Shown: piece by piece, positions 6,480 through 8,954 of the stretch
How the letters are laid out: every line of letters starts with the position of its first letter
How positions within the stretch are numbered: position 1 is the stretch's first letter
Source: UBA2177 sp964452735
GTDB lineage: Bacteria > Patescibacteriota > Dojkabacteria > SC72
Assembly: GCA_964452735.1 (NCBI GenBank)
Contig: CAYVNA010000021.1
Location: 1-8,954, forward strand
DNA length: 8,954 bases
Direction of reading: 5' to 3'
Made by a program: the position numbers and the translations under genes
The notes under the pieces: generated by a model
The model's database searches: none
What the model was told of the DNA's origin: nothing
The model's input: only the letters and a program-made list of their open reading frames with translations

Positions 6480-8954
6480 TTAGTCATATTTGGGATAGCA
6501 ACACTTTTTATATTTTTTCCCACTACCACAAGGACAAGGATCATTACGACCAACCTTATTACTCTTCTTTATAGTTTTCTGATTATTCACCCGACCAGGT
6601 CTTCTATCCTCCCCTCCTTTTTCAAGAACTGGCTTTGCAGATTCTTGCTTCACAAGCCTTACTTTGAAAAAACGTGTAATTACAAAATCATCTATCTTCT
6701 TAAACATTTCATCAAACATCTCAAAACCTTCATTCTTGTATTCCACCAATGGATCTCTCTGTGCTAAGTTCCTTAAAGATATTCCCTCCCTAAGGTCTGT
6801 CATAGTGTCCAAATGTTCCATCCAAAACCTATCAAATGACTGAAGTATTAAATACTTGGAGAGAGCTCTCATTGGCTCAGCACCAATACTGTATATATGG
6901 ATTACAAAAGAGATTAAAGAAAGCTTTTTCATTATCTCTAACCTCTTGATATCAGGGACTGTGTATATCTCTCTGAACATGGATATTTCATCCTCGTACC
7001 CAAGTTCCTTGCAAGAGATTTTCAAAAGTTCTGGAGTGAGAAGGTTTTCAAACTGTATATATAGTTTTCTCTCCTCCATGTTATCTATCTTCATATCATC
7101 TTGTATTTGGGAAGCCAGAAGGAAATCAACATTCTCCAAAATCTTCTTCAATATCCACTTCTCCAAAGGAGAAAATGGATAACCAAAAGAATCGAGGTCT
7201 GCCATCTCCCAAGTTTCCTTCCTCGCAAGAGAGAATCCATCCATATAGTCCTGGACTCTGTTGATATCTATTTCCCTAGCTATTTTCAAAGCTTCCTTCA
7301 AATCATTCTTTGTGCTACTTTCTTCTACAACATTCTCTACCTCCAGTATTTTCCTCCTCAACGTATATACAATTTCTCTTTGTTGGTTAAGAACGTCATC
7401 ATATTCAACAAGTCTTTTTCTAATATCGTAGTTATGTGCTTCTACCTTTTTCTGAGCATTTTCTATTGTCCTACCCAATATCCCAGAAGTTATTGGTATA
7501 TCATCATCCAAACCAACTTGAGACATTATGAGTTGCATTCTTTCTCCACCAAATAGACGCATCAATTCATCCTCAAAAGAAACAAAGAATTTCGATTCTC
7601 CAGGATCTCCCTGTCTACCAGATCTTCCACGTAACTGGTTGTCTATTCTCCTTGATTCATGTCTCTCAGAACCTATCACATAGAGACCACCTAGTTCTTT
7701 TACCGCATCATCAAGTGCTATGTCTGTACCTCTTCCTGCCATATTGGTAGCTATTGTCACAGCATCCATCTTCCCAGCTTCGGAAACTATTTTAGCTTCT
7801 TGTTCGTGATATTTCGCGTTCAACACATTATGCCTTACACCTTCCTTAGAAAGCATCTCGGAGAGTGCTTCTGATTTCTCAACAGATGTAGTACCTACCA
7901 AAATTGGCTGTCCCTTTGAATGATGCTCCTTGACTTCCTCTACTATCGCTCGGAACTTTCCTTCTTGAGACCTATACACTACATCGTTATAGTCGTTCCT
8001 AATAACAGGCTTGTTAGGAGGAACAACAACTGTATCCAACTTATATATGGATGAGAACTCTTCTGCCTCTGTTAATGCGGTCCCCGTCATACCAGAGAGG
8101 TATTTATACAACCTGAAGAAATTTTGAAGCGTTATGGTAGCCATCGTTCTAGATTCCTTCTTAACCTCAACACCCTCTTTCGCTTCTATCGCTTGGTGAA
8201 GCCCTTCACTATATCTTCTTCCCTCCATAACCCTACCAGTGAATTCATCAACAATCAGTACTTCACCATTACGAACCAGATATTCATCATCACGATGGTA
8301 TAGCTCTTTTGCTTTAAGTGCATTATCCAAATGATATGCTAGTTGAGAATCTTCATAGATATTCTTAACTCCAAGTATCTTCTCCACACTATCAACTCCA
8401 GCCTCTGTTAGGGAAACAGATTTTGTTTTTTCATCTACGATATAATGGGATTCGGGTTTGAGAGACTGTACTAAGGAAGCAAATTTCTTGTACATATCAT
8501 TAGCAGCATCCGCACTTGTTGATATTATGAGGGGAGTTCTAGCTTCATCTATCAAGATGGAGTCTGCCTCATCAACTATGACAAAATATTTAGGCCCTTG
8601 TACTCTCTCCTCTATACTCCTAGCCATATTGTCTCTAAGATAGTCAAAACCAAATTCATTGTTAGTTCCATATACTACATCACAGGCATATGCTTCTTTT
8701 TTCGAACACTCTACCAGATTTACACCACTCATATGATCATATTTCAATCTCCCAGCTTTATTCTTTTTCTCATCTCTCTCTTTTATTAACTCCTTAGCCT
8801 CATCTCCTTTTATTTTGATAGCTTCATCATCGGAAACAAATTTGTACTGTTTTCCAGAGTTAATAGCCCCTACCCTTATACCCAATGAATTAAGTATATG
8901 GCCATTCCACTCTGCATCTCTTCTTGCAAGATAGTCATTTACCGTAACGAGGTG
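6480..8954 (-). CDS. secA: Preprotein translocase ATPase SecA (N-terminus beyond window)
   Basis: SecA is the ATP-driven motor that pushes unfolded preproteins through the SecYEG channel. The frame runs through the window end, and 824 residues are visible. A TTG at 8885 is not the start, because conserved VTVNDYLARRDAE lies upstream of it. About 120-130 N-terminal residues, including the Walker A motif, are outside. In the visible fragment: GTNNEFGFDYLRDNMA (96-111), the DEAD box VDEADSILIDEARTPL (127-142), SGMTGTA (287-293), NMAGRGTDIA (404-413), RGRSGRQGDPGESKFF (442-457), LVEYDDVLNQQR (515-526), and the scaffold region from DRFWMEHLDTMTDLREG (708) to about 747. The C-terminal SEC-C zinc motif is RNDPCPCGSGKKYKKCC (cysteines 807, 809, 818, 819), which in other bacteria binds zinc and SecB or ribosomes. 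A charged insert of roughly 35-45 residues (fragment about 33-82) separates the NDYLARRDAE and KEAYACDVVYGTN blocks, compared with E. coli-type SecA. Confidence 0.98.
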   Translation of the reverse strand, partial: HLVTVNDYLARRDAEWNGHILNSLGIRVGAINSGKQYKFVSDDEAIKIKGDEAKELIKERDEKKNKAGRLKYDHMSGVNLVECSKKEAYACDVVYGTNNEFGFDYLRDNMARSIEERVQGPKYFVIVDEADSILIDEARTPLIISTSADAANDMYKKFASLVQSLKPESHYIVDEKTKSVSLTEAGVDSVEKILGVKNIYEDSQLAYHLDNALKAKELYHRDDEYLVRNGEVLIVDEFTGRVMEGRRYSEGLHQAIEAKEGVEVKKESRTMATITLQNFFRLYKYLSGMTGTALTEAEEFSSIYKLDTVVVPPNKPVIRNDYNDVVYRSQEGKFRAIVEEVKEHHSKGQPILVGTTSVEKSEALSEMLSKEGVRHNVLNAKYHEQEAKIVSEAGKMDAVTIATNMAGRGTDIALDDAVKELGGLYVIGSERHESRRIDNQLRGRSGRQGDPGESKFFVSFEDELMRLFGGERMQLIMSQVGLDDDIPITSGILGRTIENAQKKVEAHNYDIRKRLVEYDDVLNQQREIVYTLRRKILEVENVVEESSTKNDLKEALKIAREIDINRVQDYMDGFSLARKETWEMADLDSFGYPFSPLEKWILKKILENVDFLLASQIQDDMKIDNMEERKLYIQFENLLTPELLKISCKELGYEDEISMFREIYTVPDIKRLEIMKKLSLISFVIHIYSIGAEPMRALSKYLILQSFDRFWMEHLDTMTDLREGISLRNLAQRDPLVEYKNEGFEMFDEMFKKIDDFVITRFFKVRLVKQESAKPVLEKGGEDRRPGRVNNQKTIKKSNKVGRNDPCPCGSGKKYKKCCYPKYD

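Noticed and set aside
7101..7556. 151-codon plus-strand open reading frame opposite secA
   Set aside because: It is antisense to conserved SecA sequence. The predicted product is an Ile/Phe/Ser/Leu-rich shadow of the opposite strand without domain features.
8883..8885. TTG at 8885 as the secA start codon
   Set aside because: The frame stays open to the window edge and encodes the conserved VTVNDYLARRDAE block upstream, so the real start is outside.

Overview
The window looks like chromosomal DNA from an AT-rich bacterium with a small, tightly packed genome, most likely a member of the Candidate Phyla Radiation (Patescibacteria). Three things suggest this. The protein-coding genes are all on the minus strand, and most overlap or nearly touch. 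SecA carries a lysine- and acid-rich insert between the NDYLARRDAE block and the KEAYACDVVYGTN block, of a kind I associate with CPR SecA. The large envelope protein has paired transthyretin-like 'regulatory' domains beside membrane hairpins, a layout I recall from CPR genomes. The 10-N run at 5798-5807 shows this is a draft scaffold. The exact lineage cannot be fixed from this window. All genes read with the standard code and end in TAA.

In transcription order (right to left) the layout is as follows. secA enters from beyond the window end (8954) and stops at 6480. A 75-nt spacer holds a good sigma70-type promoter (TTGACA-17 bp-TATCCT). It drives a closely packed run of genes: a zinc-ribbon protein with a very acidic tail (6403-5888), a GT4 glycosyltransferase interrupted by the assembly gap (5881-4707), a second, related GT4 glycosyltransferase (4741-3560), a monotopic phosphoglycosyl transferase (3579-2932), recO (2939-2331) and a 720-residue secreted, membrane-anchored multidomain protein (2331-169). 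Junctions are a 6-nt gap, then overlaps of 35, 20, 8 and 1 nt. A tRNA-Lys(CUU) gene follows at 116-44 with its own promoter.

Functionally, the phosphoglycosyl transferase and the two GT4 enzymes could start and extend a membrane-lipid-linked glycan. The secreted Ig/FN3-type protein may be displayed on the same cell surface, and SecA upstream would export it. RecO, a recombination mediator, appears to be carried along in the operon. The zinc-ribbon/acidic protein and the envelope protein have no assignable function and are the most interesting unknowns. No CRISPR array, mobile element, riboswitch or rRNA was seen, and no gene-free stretch exceeds about 120 bases.
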